A stretch of DNA of 64,000 nucleotides, taken from NCBI RefSeq assembly GCF_007954505.1, contig NZ_CP042412.1:2604001-2668000 (forward strand), written 5' to 3'. Under the pieces are notes generated by a model. The model saw only the letters and a program-made list of their open reading frames with translations, ran no database searches and was not told the origin of the DNA. Both the position numbers and the translations under genes were made by a program. Shown piece after piece: positions 54,307 through 62,146 of the stretch. The DNA is from Microbacterium sp. CBA3102 (GTDB taxonomy: Bacteria; Actinomycetota; Actinomycetes; Actinomycetales; Microbacteriaceae). How positions within the stretch are numbered: the first letter of the stretch is position 1; each line of letters begins with the position of its first letter.

Positions 54307-57141
54307 TCAGGGCCGGGTGAGCTCCTCGAGGACTTCGATCACGTGGCGGTACGGCCGGCCGGTGGCGCGCGTCATGCCGATCTCGCAGGTACGGTTCGCC
54401 GACACGAACGCGTCGAAGTCGCCGCGCGTGCTCTCCGCTTCGGCGATCTCCGCGGACTCCTGGGCGGTCGCGCTGGCCGTGAGTTCCGGGTGCAGCATGC
54501 CGCGGTCGCCCGCGAAGGCGCAGCAGCCCCATCCCTCGGGGACGAACACGTCGTCGGCGACGGCCGCGGCGATCGCGGTCAATGCTCCGGTCGCGCCGAG
54601 CGCGGTCGTGGAACAAGTCGGATGCACGGCCACCGTGGGGAGCTTGGCCGACACGGAGACCTTCGGCAGCACCTCGCGTGCCACGAACGTCGTGGCGTCC
54701 TCGATCCGCAGGTCTGCGTAGCGCGGGTTCTTCGCGACCGACTGCGCGAGCATCACGTCCAGGCCCTCTGTGCACGACGCCGCGTCGCACACCACTGGAA
54801 GCTCCCCGTGCCTGCTGGCTTCCCACAGCGACTCCAGCACCCGGTCCGACATCAGGGCGTAACCGTCCAGGTGCCCCTTCGACTTCCACGGTGTGCCGCA
54901 GCACAGGCCTCCGTTCTCCTCGGGGATCACGACGGCGATGCCCGCACGGTCCAGCAGGGCGCGGAGTGCGTCTCGAGAGCCCTCGCCGTCGCCTTCCGCG
55001 CCGAACATCGTCCCGATGCAGGCACCGAAGAAGACGGCCTGCGCGTCGGCCGGTGACTCCGGGCGCGGCGGCTTCGAACCACCGTGCGGGAGCCCGCCGT
55101 CGTACAGAGGCACGGTGTCGGCACCGAGGACGGCGCGGCCGAGATGCGTCACCCCGCGCACGAGCGGCGCAGGGAGGGCATCGGCGACGGTGAGCGCGAC
55201 TCCACCGGCGCGCGTGACCGTGCCCCAGTGCTTGGCTGCGGTGCCCCATACCGCGCCTTCGACGGAGTTCGACTGCTCCGCTCGAAGCCGACGTACCAGA
55301 TCACCGGTGTTGATGTCGACCGGGCAGGCCACGCCGCACATGCCGTCGACCGCGCAGGTCTGGACGCCGTCGTAGTCGTAGTCCTTCTGCAGGTCGCGCA
55401 GCAGCTCGGTGTCGCCCTGCTCCTCGGCCCATGCCATGTCGCGGCGGATCACGATGCGCTGGCGTGGGGTGAGCGTGATGCTCTTGCTCGGGCAGGTCGG
55501 TTCGCAGTAGCCGCACTCGACGCAGCGGTCGACCTCGTTCTCGACCGTCGGCACCCGCTTGAGGTCGTGCAGGTACGAGTCAGGGTCATCGGAGAGGACG
55601 ACTCCGGGATTCAGGATGCCGTCGGGGTCGAACAGCGCCTTGATCTCCCACATCATGTCGGTGAGCTCATCGCCGTATTGGCGACGCACGAACGGCGCCA
55701 TGATGCGACCGGTGCCGTGTTCGGCCTTGAGCGATCCCTGCTGCGCGAGGACGAGTTCGACCAGGTCGTCCGTGAACCGCCGATAGCGCGCGACGCTGTC
55801 GGGGTCGTCGAACCGTTCGTTGAGGAGGAAGTGGACGTTGCCGTCCTTGGCGTGCCCGAAGATGACAGAGCCTTCGTAGCCGTGCTCGGCGAACAGCTCG
55901 ATCAGGCGTTCGCAGGTGGCGAGGAGCCGGGGGACGGGTACCACGATGTCTTCCAGCAGCGCCGTCGTACCGGACGGGCGCGCACCGGCGACCGCGGTGT
56001 AGAGCCCCTTGCGCACATGCCACAGAGCGGCGCGCTCACTCGCATCCGTGGTGAGGCGCGGGGGCACGGCCAGCGGGAGCTGCTCGAAGTGCGACTGCGC
56101 CTTCGTGCTCGACGCGGTGAGAGCGTCCGCGTCGGCGGCATGGACCTCGACCAGGAGAGCGGCGTGACCCTGGACCTCGATCTCGGCGATCGCAGAGGGG
56201 ACATCGCTCAGTCCCTGAGCGACCCGCAGGGATGCGGCGTCCAGGAGCTCGATGGTGGCCAGACCGAGCCGGGTCAGGTGGGGGAGCGCCGTCATCGCCG
56301 CCGAGAGCGTCTCGAACACGAGAAGTCCCGTCGCGATCGACGGTCGCACTTCGATCGTGCGGAATCGAGCCTCCGCGACGAACGCGAGCGTGCCTTCGGA
56401 CCCGATGATGAGATGCTCCAGGATGCGCACCGGGTCGTCGAAGTCCAGCAGCGCGTTGAGCCCGTAGCCCATGGTGTTCTTCATCGAGAACTGCTGGCGG
56501 AGGAAGGCGACGTGCTCGGGGGCGGCGAGCAGGCGTGCTCTCAGGTCGAGCAGGCCCGCGACGATCTCGGGTTCCGCCGCGCGCAGCACCTCGCCCGCAT
56601 CCGGGCGGCCGGTGTCGAGGATCGTCCCGCTCGGGAGCACGACGGTCATCGACTCGATCGTCTGATACGAGTTCTCGGTGATCCCGCAGGCCATTCCGCT
56701 GGAGTTGTTCGCGACGACGCCACCGATCGTGCACGCGATCTCGCTCGCGGGGTCGGGGCCGAGCTTGCGGCGGTAGCGCGACAGGCGTGTGTTGACCTGA
56801 CGTACGGTCGCACCGGGTCCCACCCGCACCGAGGCCCCGTCGTCCTCCACCCGGATGTCTCGGAAGTTGCTGCGCGTGTCGACGAGGATGTCGCCGCTCA
56901 CGCTCTGCCCCGAGAGGCTGGTGCCTCCGGACCGGAACGTCATCGTGCGCCCGGCGGCGCGGACTGCGCCGAAGGCGCGCGCCACGCCCTCGGCGTCTGC
57001 GGGGGAGAGGACGGCATCCGGGATGAGCAGATAGTGGGACGCGTCGTGGGCCCGTGCGAAGCGGTCGATGGAGCGGGAATGGACCTGCGTCCTGGTACCC
57101 AGCAATGCGGTGTCCAGGGGTTCGGCGAGGGTGGTCGGCAC
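54307..57141 (-). CDS. FAD/Fe-S 2-hydroxyacid dehydrogenase (D-lactate dehydrogenase type)
   Basis: A 944-residue fusion of an FAD-binding oxidase domain and an Fe-S domain. The FAD part (about 40-500) shows RSGGTSLSGQSVSGD and GGVVANNSSGM. Two [4Fe-4S] motifs follow, CVECGYCEPTCPS and CAVDGMCGVACPV, then two CCG-type segments (GGLCCGTPW, GWGCCAFAGDRG). The architecture matches E. coli YdiJ-type and Dld/GlcD-GlcF-like enzymes that oxidise D-lactate or D-2-hydroxyglutarate and pass electrons to the membrane. The GTG start has an agaggagcacc ribosome site. A divergent GntR gene probably controls it. Exact substrate is unknown. Confidence 0.9.
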   Translation of the reverse strand: MPTTLAEPLDTALLGTRTQVHSRSIDRFARAHDASHYLLIPDAVLSPADAEGVARAFGAVRAAGRTMTFRSGGTSLSGQSVSGDILVDTRSNFRDIRVEDDGASVRVGPGATVRQVNTRLSRYRRKLGPDPASEIACTIGGVVANNSSGMACGITENSYQTIESMTVVLPSGTILDTGRPDAGEVLRAAEPEIVAGLLDLRARLLAAPEHVAFLRQQFSMKNTMGYGLNALLDFDDPVRILEHLIIGSEGTLAFVAEARFRTIEVRPSIATGLLVFETLSAAMTALPHLTRLGLATIELLDAASLRVAQGLSDVPSAIAEIEVQGHAALLVEVHAADADALTASSTKAQSHFEQLPLAVPPRLTTDASERAALWHVRKGLYTAVAGARPSGTTALLEDIVVPVPRLLATCERLIELFAEHGYEGSVIFGHAKDGNVHFLLNERFDDPDSVARYRRFTDDLVELVLAQQGSLKAEHGTGRIMAPFVRRQYGDELTDMMWEIKALFDPDGILNPGVVLSDDPDSYLHDLKRVPTVENEVDRCVECGYCEPTCPSKSITLTPRQRIVIRRDMAWAEEQGDTELLRDLQKDYDYDGVQTCAVDGMCGVACPVDINTGDLVRRLRAEQSNSVEGAVWGTAAKHWGTVTRAGGVALTVADALPAPLVRGVTHLGRAVLGADTVPLYDGGLPHGGSKPPRPESPADAQAVFFGACIGTMFGAEGDGEGSRDALRALLDRAGIAVVIPEENGGLCCGTPWKSKGHLDGYALMSDRVLESLWEASRHGELPVVCDAASCTEGLDVMLAQSVAKNPRYADLRIEDATTFVAREVLPKVSVSAKLPTVAVHPTCSTTALGATGALTAIAAAVADDVFVPEGWGCCAFAGDRGMLHPELTASATAQESAEIAEAESTRGDFDAFVSANRTCEIGMTRATGRPYRHVIEVLEELTRP

Positions 57142-57166
57142 GGTGCTCCTCTGCTCCGTCGAAAGA

Positions 57167-57177
57167 TTGTCAGACAA
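57167..57177. promoter_or_regulatory. GntR (FCD) operator
   Basis: TTGTC-A-GACAA, a perfect 11-bp palindrome in the 74-base divergent region. It fits the TNGTNNNACNA pattern of FadR/LldR-type operators, so the adjacent GntR protein probably binds it and controls both genes. Confidence 0.7.
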
Positions 57178-57215
57178 GTGTACCGATACCTGGATGCTTC
57201 GATAGGCTGACCCGC

Positions 57216-57878
57216 ATGACCACCGCTTCGGACGCAACGCTGGGGATCGTCGGCGTCGTGGATGCTGTCACCGCTCAGTTGCGCGGCCGTATCCTCCGTG
57301 CCGAGATCCGTTCCGGGGATCCGATCACGGAAGCGGCTGTGTCGCAGTCCTTCGGAGTGGCCCGTCCCAGCGCGAAGGCGGCGATCGAGCAGCTCGTCGC
57401 GAGCGGACTCCTGGTGCGCACGGCGCATCGCAGCGCGCGCGTGGTCGGGATCGATTCTGCGACGGTGCGGGATGTCTATCGCACCAGGACGCGGCTCGAG
57501 AGCGCCGCCCTTCGCGACCTCGCGGTGACGCGGACGGTGCCACGCGCGGCCGTCGAGGCGAACGCGGAGCTCCTCGCGATGCCGCCGGGGCCGGACCCGG
57601 CGACCGTCGCGCCCGACCTGCGATTCCACACCGCTCTCATCGAGGCGCTCGACAGTGAACGCACCGCTCGGATGTACCGCAGCGTCCTCGACGAAGTGCG
57701 CTTGTGCATGGCGCAGGTGCAGGGTCGACGATTGCTCGACGCGGCGGCGATCGCGGCGCAGCACAGCGATATCCTGGCTGCGGTCGCCTCGGGAGACGGG
57801 GAGCGAGCAGCAATCCTCCTCGACGCTCACCTGTCATCGGCCGAGGAGCGGCTGGTGGAGGCGCTCGACGCGGACTAG
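57216..57878 (+). CDS. GntR family regulator, FCD domain
   Basis: A 220-residue regulator with an N-terminal winged helix (about 20-80; GDPITEAAVSQSFGVARPSA, LVASGLLVRTAHR) and a C-terminal FCD ligand domain (VYRTRTRLESAALRDLAV; the metal histidines in RFHTALIEA and HSDILAAV). FCD regulators such as LldR respond to lactate and related acids, which fits its divergent partner, the 2-hydroxyacid dehydrogenase. The ATG at 57216 is preferred; the frame upstream reads back through the divergent promoter. Converges on the next gene. Confidence 0.9.
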   Translation: MTTASDATLGIVGVVDAVTAQLRGRILRAEIRSGDPITEAAVSQSFGVARPSAKAAIEQLVASGLLVRTAHRSARVVGIDSATVRDVYRTRTRLESAALRDLAVTRTVPRAAVEANAELLAMPPGPDPATVAPDLRFHTALIEALDSERTARMYRSVLDEVRLCMAQVQGRRLLDAAAIAAQHSDILAAVASGDGERAAILLDAHLSSAEERLVEALDAD

Positions 57879-57892
57879 CGTCGCGCCCGTCG

Positions 57893-58831
57893 TCACTCCG
57901 CCGGCGCTTCCTCCACGACGATCGGCGCCTCGGAGGGGTCGGTCCATTCCGGGGCGGGGAGCACGGTGTCGGTCTGGCCGGCCTGGATCGCGCGCAGTGC
58001 CTCGGTGATCTCCTCGTCGTTCTCGGGAACGGGGAGCCCGCACGCCCGGAGCTCGGACGTGAACTGGAGCGTCAGCCGGATCTTCCCCGCTTCGACCGCC
58101 TGCGCCGTCGTGCCCGTGCGGATCTCGCTCCCGGTCTGGATCGCCGACACCTCATCGCACACGTGGTACACCTTGCCGCCATCGACCCAGACGACCTCGT
58201 CCTTGCCGAGGAGCAGGATCACGGCGGACTGGTCGGCCGTGTACTGCTCGACGGACGGCGGATCGAAGTCGACGCCGATGAACACAGCCAGGGCCGCGAG
58301 AGCCACGCCGACGATGCCGGCCGTGGTCTTCTGTCCCTTGTCCATGTCCTTGTTCAGGAAGATCAGGATGACCAAGGGCAGGAACGCGACCACCGCGATG
58401 ATCGCGCCGAGCTGGTTCTGCACGAAGAAACGCGTCTTGTCGGACTTGCGTGCGGGGTCGAGGCGGTTCGCCTTCTTCCACAGCACCGATCCGGTGATGG
58501 ACAGCGCCGCGATGACGACCAGCAGCACCAGCAGGGCGACGAATGCCCACTGCGGGAACGTCGCGGTGACGCCCTGTTCCTCCAACAGGCCGGTGTCGGG
58601 ATCGCGGAGCAGAGTGCCGTCCTCGCCGACGAACTCGCGCTGGCGGAGGAGCCAGAAGATGCCGACACCCTCGCCGATGATCGCGACCGCCCAGAGGACC
58701 GCGGCGATCCACCGGAAGCGTGTGGCCCTGGCCTTTGCTTCCGCAGTGGGAGTCCAGCCGGAGGGCGGCTCCGGAGTCGCGTTCGTCGCGGACGGTTCGA
58801 TCCGCGCGTCGGTGTCGTCACTCTCGGCCAC
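57893..58831 (-). CDS. Multi-pass membrane protein of unknown function
   Basis: A 312-residue protein with an acidic, proline-rich N-terminal tail (about 35 residues), then four hydrophobic segments (about 43-65, 90-115, 135-160 and 165-185), and a soluble C-terminal domain of about 125 residues with cysteines in YHVCDEVSA and RACGLPVPEN. The C-terminus ends acidic (VVEEAPAE). I know no family. The GTG start has an aaagggagcacc ribosome site; frame upstream is shadow. It is divergent from another small membrane protein gene. Confidence 0.72.
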   Translation of the reverse strand: MAESDDTDARIEPSATNATPEPPSGWTPTAEAKARATRFRWIAAVLWAVAIIGEGVGIFWLLRQREFVGEDGTLLRDPDTGLLEEQGVTATFPQWAFVALLVLLVVIAALSITGSVLWKKANRLDPARKSDKTRFFVQNQLGAIIAVVAFLPLVILIFLNKDMDKGQKTTAGIVGVALAALAVFIGVDFDPPSVEQYTADQSAVILLLGKDEVVWVDGGKVYHVCDEVSAIQTGSEIRTGTTAQAVEAGKIRLTLQFTSELRACGLPVPENDEEITEALRAIQAGQTDTVLPAPEWTDPSEAPIVVEEAPAE

Positions 58832-58903
58832 GGTGCTCCCTTTCCCCTCCGATGCCCGCCGTTCCAGCTCAAGGCAACCCTGAGCATAGTGGACCGGGTG
58901 TCC

Positions 58904-58909
58904 TACGCT
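58904..58909 (+). promoter_or_regulatory. -10 box of the small membrane protein operon
   Basis: TACGCT ends 7 bases before the ATG at 58917; no ribosome site. Confidence 0.45.
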
Positions 58910-58916
58910 AGAGGGC

Positions 58917-59381
58917 ATGACTTCCGACTCCGACGACGCCCTCACCTGGGATGGCGACGAGGCTTCCGCGCCGAAGGATCCCGCGTTGCCCCCTGGCTGG
59001 AACGCCGTCGGGAAAGGCAGTCGCGACGTCGGCACGATCGAGGGGGACGGAACGATCACTCCCGCCCGGTCGGATGAACAGGCCGGCCTGAGCACGCCGA
59101 TGCTGCTGATCCTCGGCATCGTCGGCGGCGTGTATCTCCTCTACACGGTCGGATGGATCGTCGGCGGACTGCGTCTGCGGCCACTGGCGTCGTTCCTGGT
59201 CGCCGATGCGATGTTCCTGCCCTGGTTCGTCCTGGCGATCGCTGCGCCGGCGCTCTGGTTCCTCGCGAGCTGGGTCCTGACCAGGGGGAGGGCTTCGTGG
59301 ATCCGCGTCGCCGTGCTGCTCGCAGGAGTCGTCCTGCTGGTTCCCTGGCCCTTCGTCACCGTGGGGGTGGTCGGATCATGA
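58917..59381 (+). CDS. Small membrane protein of unknown function
   Basis: A 154-residue protein with an acidic cytoplasmic tail of about 60 residues (including LPPGWNAVGKGSRDVG) and three predicted helices (about 60-82, 92-115 and 130-150). I recognise no catalytic motif. Its stop overlaps the start of the following membrane protein (ATGA), suggesting the two form a complex or share one task. Position just upstream of serA has no evident link to serine synthesis. Confidence 0.72.
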   Translation: MTSDSDDALTWDGDEASAPKDPALPPGWNAVGKGSRDVGTIEGDGTITPARSDEQAGLSTPMLLILGIVGGVYLLYTVGWIVGGLRLRPLASFLVADAMFLPWFVLAIAAPALWFLASWVLTRGRASWIRVAVLLAGVVLLVPWPFVTVGVVGS

Positions 59382-59713
59382 GCGCATCCCCGACCACGGA
59401 GCCGGTGTCCGCCGGTTCGCCGCGCTGGCTCGTCGGCCTGGTCGTCGGCCTGGCCGGACTGTTCTACGCATACGCGGTGTGGAACGCCGTCGCGCATCTG
59501 ATCACGATGGCGCAGACGGGACTGACCGCCGGCGGGTGGGCGACCTTGCTCTTCGGCGTCGCGTTCCCCGCGATCGTCTTCGTCTTCGCGTACCTGATCG
59601 GCCGTCGTCGGCGGGTGGGGGAGCTCCTCCTTGTCTTCCTGGCCGGACTCGGTGTCGTCGCGGTGTTCTGGATGAGCCTGATTGCGCTCAGCCTGACGAT
59701 GCCGAGCGCCTGA
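59378..59713 (+). CDS. Small membrane protein of unknown function
   Basis: A 111-residue protein with three hydrophobic segments (about 18-38, 50-70 and 82-105) and a basic loop (GRRRRVGE) that should face the cytoplasm. It is coupled to the previous gene by a four-base overlap. No family recognised. The 122 bases to serA contain a TAGAGT -10-like box at 59756-59761 but no other feature I can support. Confidence 0.7.
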   Translation: MSASPTTEPVSAGSPRWLVGLVVGLAGLFYAYAVWNAVAHLITMAQTGLTAGGWATLLFGVAFPAIVFVFAYLIGRRRRVGELLLVFLAGLGVVAVFWMSLIALSLTMPSA

Positions 59714-59755
59714 GTCGCGGGCGTCACACGGCACGGAGCGCCCCGAGCCCTCGGG

Positions 59756-59761
59756 TAGAGT
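59756..59761 (+). promoter_or_regulatory. Possible -10 box of serA
   Basis: TAGAGT, about 75 bases before the serA GTG; this would give a leader of roughly 65 bases. No clear -35 element. Confidence 0.35.
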
Positions 59762-59835
59762 TGACGCGATCGCGCCCCCATGGTGTGCGGCGCATCGGCC
59801 CCTCCCGCCTGCCGCGCTGCCCCGAAGGATCCACT

Positions 59836-61440
59836 GTGCCGAAGCCCGTCGTGCTCATCGCCGAAGTTCTCTCTCCCGCCACGATCGAGGCCCTCGGCCC
59901 CGACTTCGACGTCCGCGACGTCGACGGTACCGATCGCGAGGCGCTCTTCGCGGCACTCGCCGACGCTGACGCCGTGCTGGTGCGTTCGGCGACGCGCATC
60001 GACGAGGAGGCGCTGGCGCACGCGCCGAAGCTCAAGGTCGTGGCCCGTGCGGGCGTCGGTCTCGACAACGTCGACATCAAGGCAGCCACCGCAGCGGGCG
60101 TCATGGTCGTGAACGCGCCGACGTCCAACATCGTCTCCGCGGCGGAACTCACGGTCGGCCACATTCTGAGCCTCGCCCGCCGCATCCCCGCCGCACACGC
60201 GTCGCTCTCCGGTGGCGCGTGGAAGCGCAGCTCCTTCACCGGAGCCGAGCTGTTCGAGAAGACGGTCGGCATCGTCGGCCTCGGCCGGATCGGCGCCCTC
60301 GTCGCCGCGCGCCTCGCGGCCTTCGACATGCGTGTCGTCGCCTACGACCCCTACGTCACGTCCGCCCGCGCGCAGCAGCTCGGCGTGCAGCTCCTCTCCC
60401 TCGACGAGCTCGTGGCCGAGTCGGACTTCCTGACGATCCACATGCCGAAGACGCCGGAGACCACCGGCATGATCGGTGCCGCGCAGTTCCAGGCCATGAA
60501 GCCGACGGCGTTCGTGGTCAACGTCGCCCGCGGCGGACTGATCGATGAGGAAGCGCTCCACGCGGCGCTCGTCGCAGGAGAGATCGCCGGCGCCGGGCTC
60601 GATGTCTTCACGACCGAGCCTCCCGTGGAAGGCGGAACCGCGCGCCCGCTGCTCGACCTGCCCAACGTGGTCGTCACGCCGCACCTCGGCGCGAGCACCG
60701 AGGAGGCGCAGGAGAAGGCAGGCGTCTCGGTCGCCCGCTCGGTGCGTCTCGCACTCGGCGGAGACCTGGTGCCGGACGCGGTGAACGTCGCGGGTGGCGT
60801 GATCGACCCGTACGTGCGCCCCGGCATCTCCTTGGTCGAGAAGCTCGGCCAGATCTTCGCCTCGCTGGCGACCTCGCCTCTCACGAGTCTCGACGTCGAG
60901 GTGCACGGCGAGCTCAACGACTACGACGTGAGCGTTCTCAAGCTCGCCGCGCTCAAGGGCGTGTTCACGAACATCGTGAGTGAGACCGTCTCGTACGTGA
61001 ACGCCCCGCTCCTCGCCGAGCAGCGCGGGATCGCCGTGCGTCTGATCAAGGACGACGTGAGCGACGAGTACCGCAACGTGATCACGCTCACGGGCGCGCT
61101 GTCCGACGGGACCCAGTTGTCGGTCTCGGGAACACTGACGGGGCCGAAGCAGACGGAGAAGCTGGTCGGGATCAACGATCACGCGCTCGAACTGCCGATC
61201 GAGCAGCACCACGTCGTGATGCTCTACACCGACCGCCCCGGCATCGTCGCGGTGTACGGGCAGAAGTTCGGCGAAGCAGGCATCAACATCGCCGGCATGC
61301 AGATCGCGCGTCAGGCGGCGGGCGCGCAGGCGCTCAGCGTGCTGACGCTCGACTCGCCGGTGTCGGAGGAGCTGCTCGAAGACGTGAGCGCCGCGATCGA
61401 CGCCGACCTCTTCCGGCAGATCGAGATCACCGAGGTCTGA
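59836..61440 (+). CDS. serA: D-3-phosphoglycerate dehydrogenase
   Basis: First step of serine synthesis: oxidises 3-phosphoglycerate with NAD. The 534 residues match the long mycobacterial (type I) enzyme: catalytic domains with VVARAGVGLDNVD, Rossmann GLGRIG near 149-154, VNVARGGLIDEEAL and H283 in TPHLGAST; then the ASB domain (about 320-455) and a C-terminal ACT domain (DRPGIVAVYGQKFGEAGINI) that senses serine. The GTG start has a cgaaggatccact ribosome site. The ends of the upstream and downstream genes leave it as a single-gene unit. Confidence 0.96.
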   Translation: MPKPVVLIAEVLSPATIEALGPDFDVRDVDGTDREALFAALADADAVLVRSATRIDEEALAHAPKLKVVARAGVGLDNVDIKAATAAGVMVVNAPTSNIVSAAELTVGHILSLARRIPAAHASLSGGAWKRSSFTGAELFEKTVGIVGLGRIGALVAARLAAFDMRVVAYDPYVTSARAQQLGVQLLSLDELVAESDFLTIHMPKTPETTGMIGAAQFQAMKPTAFVVNVARGGLIDEEALHAALVAGEIAGAGLDVFTTEPPVEGGTARPLLDLPNVVVTPHLGASTEEAQEKAGVSVARSVRLALGGDLVPDAVNVAGGVIDPYVRPGISLVEKLGQIFASLATSPLTSLDVEVHGELNDYDVSVLKLAALKGVFTNIVSETVSYVNAPLLAEQRGIAVRLIKDDVSDEYRNVITLTGALSDGTQLSVSGTLTGPKQTEKLVGINDHALELPIEQHHVVMLYTDRPGIVAVYGQKFGEAGINIAGMQIARQAAGAQALSVLTLDSPVSEELLEDVSAAIDADLFRQIEITEV

Positions 61441-61455
61441 TCACTCGACGCGACA

Positions 61456-61498
61456 GACGGGAGAGGGCGGGAGCGAGATGCTCCCGCCCTCTCCCGTC
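61456..61498. terminator. Bidirectional terminator between serA and tetR
   Basis: A perfect 19-bp stem (GACGGGAGAGGGCGGGAGC and complement) around a GAGAT loop, between convergent serA and the tetR-type gene. Confidence 0.85.
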
Positions 61499-61508
61499 TC
61501 TCTGACCG

Positions 61509-62051
61509 TCAGGCCGTGGCTCGGAGCACCAGCGCGATCAGGTCCTTGAGCTCGTCGCTTCGGGGAACCAGGCGTTCGGGGCCGTGCACGTCGAGGGAGT
61601 TGTTGAAGTACAGGCCGTCGCTGACGAGCATCACGAGGTCGAGGCTCGCGTTGTCGCGCACGTGCGGACGGATCGTCTCAGCCCAACGTCGCCGTGTTTC
61701 GCGCAGCATGTCGGCCGCAGCGACCGAGCCGCCCTGCGCGAGCCTCGTCGTCGCGATCAGGACACGGTCGAGGGCGTCGTCTTCCATCACCGAGGTGCGC
61801 ACGTAGTAGGCGACGGGCCCTTCCTCGGCCGCCGTCATCCGCTCGAGGTCCGCTGTCGTGAGGCGGTCGAGGCGCTCGACCAGGCCGATCTCCAACTCTT
61901 CCTTCGAGCCGAAGTGGTACAGCAGACCACCCTTGGAGACCCCTGCTGCCTTGGCGGTCGCGTCGAGGGTCGCGGCACGCTCGCCGTCTTCGATGAGGAT
62001 CGCTTCGAAGGCGTCGAGCACCTTCTCGCGAGCGAGGGGAGGTCGGGGCAT
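61509..62051 (-). CDS. TetR family transcriptional regulator
   Basis: A 180-residue repressor. The N-terminal HTH is ATLDATAKAAGVSKGGLLYH followed by FGSKEELE; the remaining helices form the ligand domain, ending in a TetR C-terminal type seen with QacA-like exporters (VMLVSDGLYFNNSLDVHG). It is divergent from an MFS drug exporter with a palindrome between them. The ATG at 62051 follows agaggacccacg; the ORF can extend to 62114, but that overlaps the operator side. Confidence 0.9.
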   Translation of the reverse strand: MPRPPLAREKVLDAFEAILIEDGERAATLDATAKAAGVSKGGLLYHFGSKEELEIGLVERLDRLTTADLERMTAAEEGPVAYYVRTSVMEDDALDRVLIATTRLAQGGSVAAADMLRETRRRWAETIRPHVRDNASLDLVMLVSDGLYFNNSLDVHGPERLVPRSDELKDLIALVLRATA

Positions 62052-62104
62052 CGTGGGTCCTCTGCACAGGGGGAGCGGTCGGGATTCTGTTACTATACCA
62101 GCCG

Positions 62105-62122
62105 GACGGTTCACTAACCGTC
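62105..62122. promoter_or_regulatory. TetR operator
   Basis: GACGGTT-CACT-AACCGTC, a perfect 7-bp inverted repeat in the 95-base tetR/MFS divergent region. A minus-strand -10-like TATAGT lies at 62092-62097. Confidence 0.7.
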
Positions 62123-62146
62123 GATCACGATCCTGAGAGGTGTTCC

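Noticed and set aside
55084..57210. 708-codon open frame antisense to the FAD/Fe-S dehydrogenase
   Set aside because: Shadow frame: no domain, and the opposite strand has full catalytic motifs.
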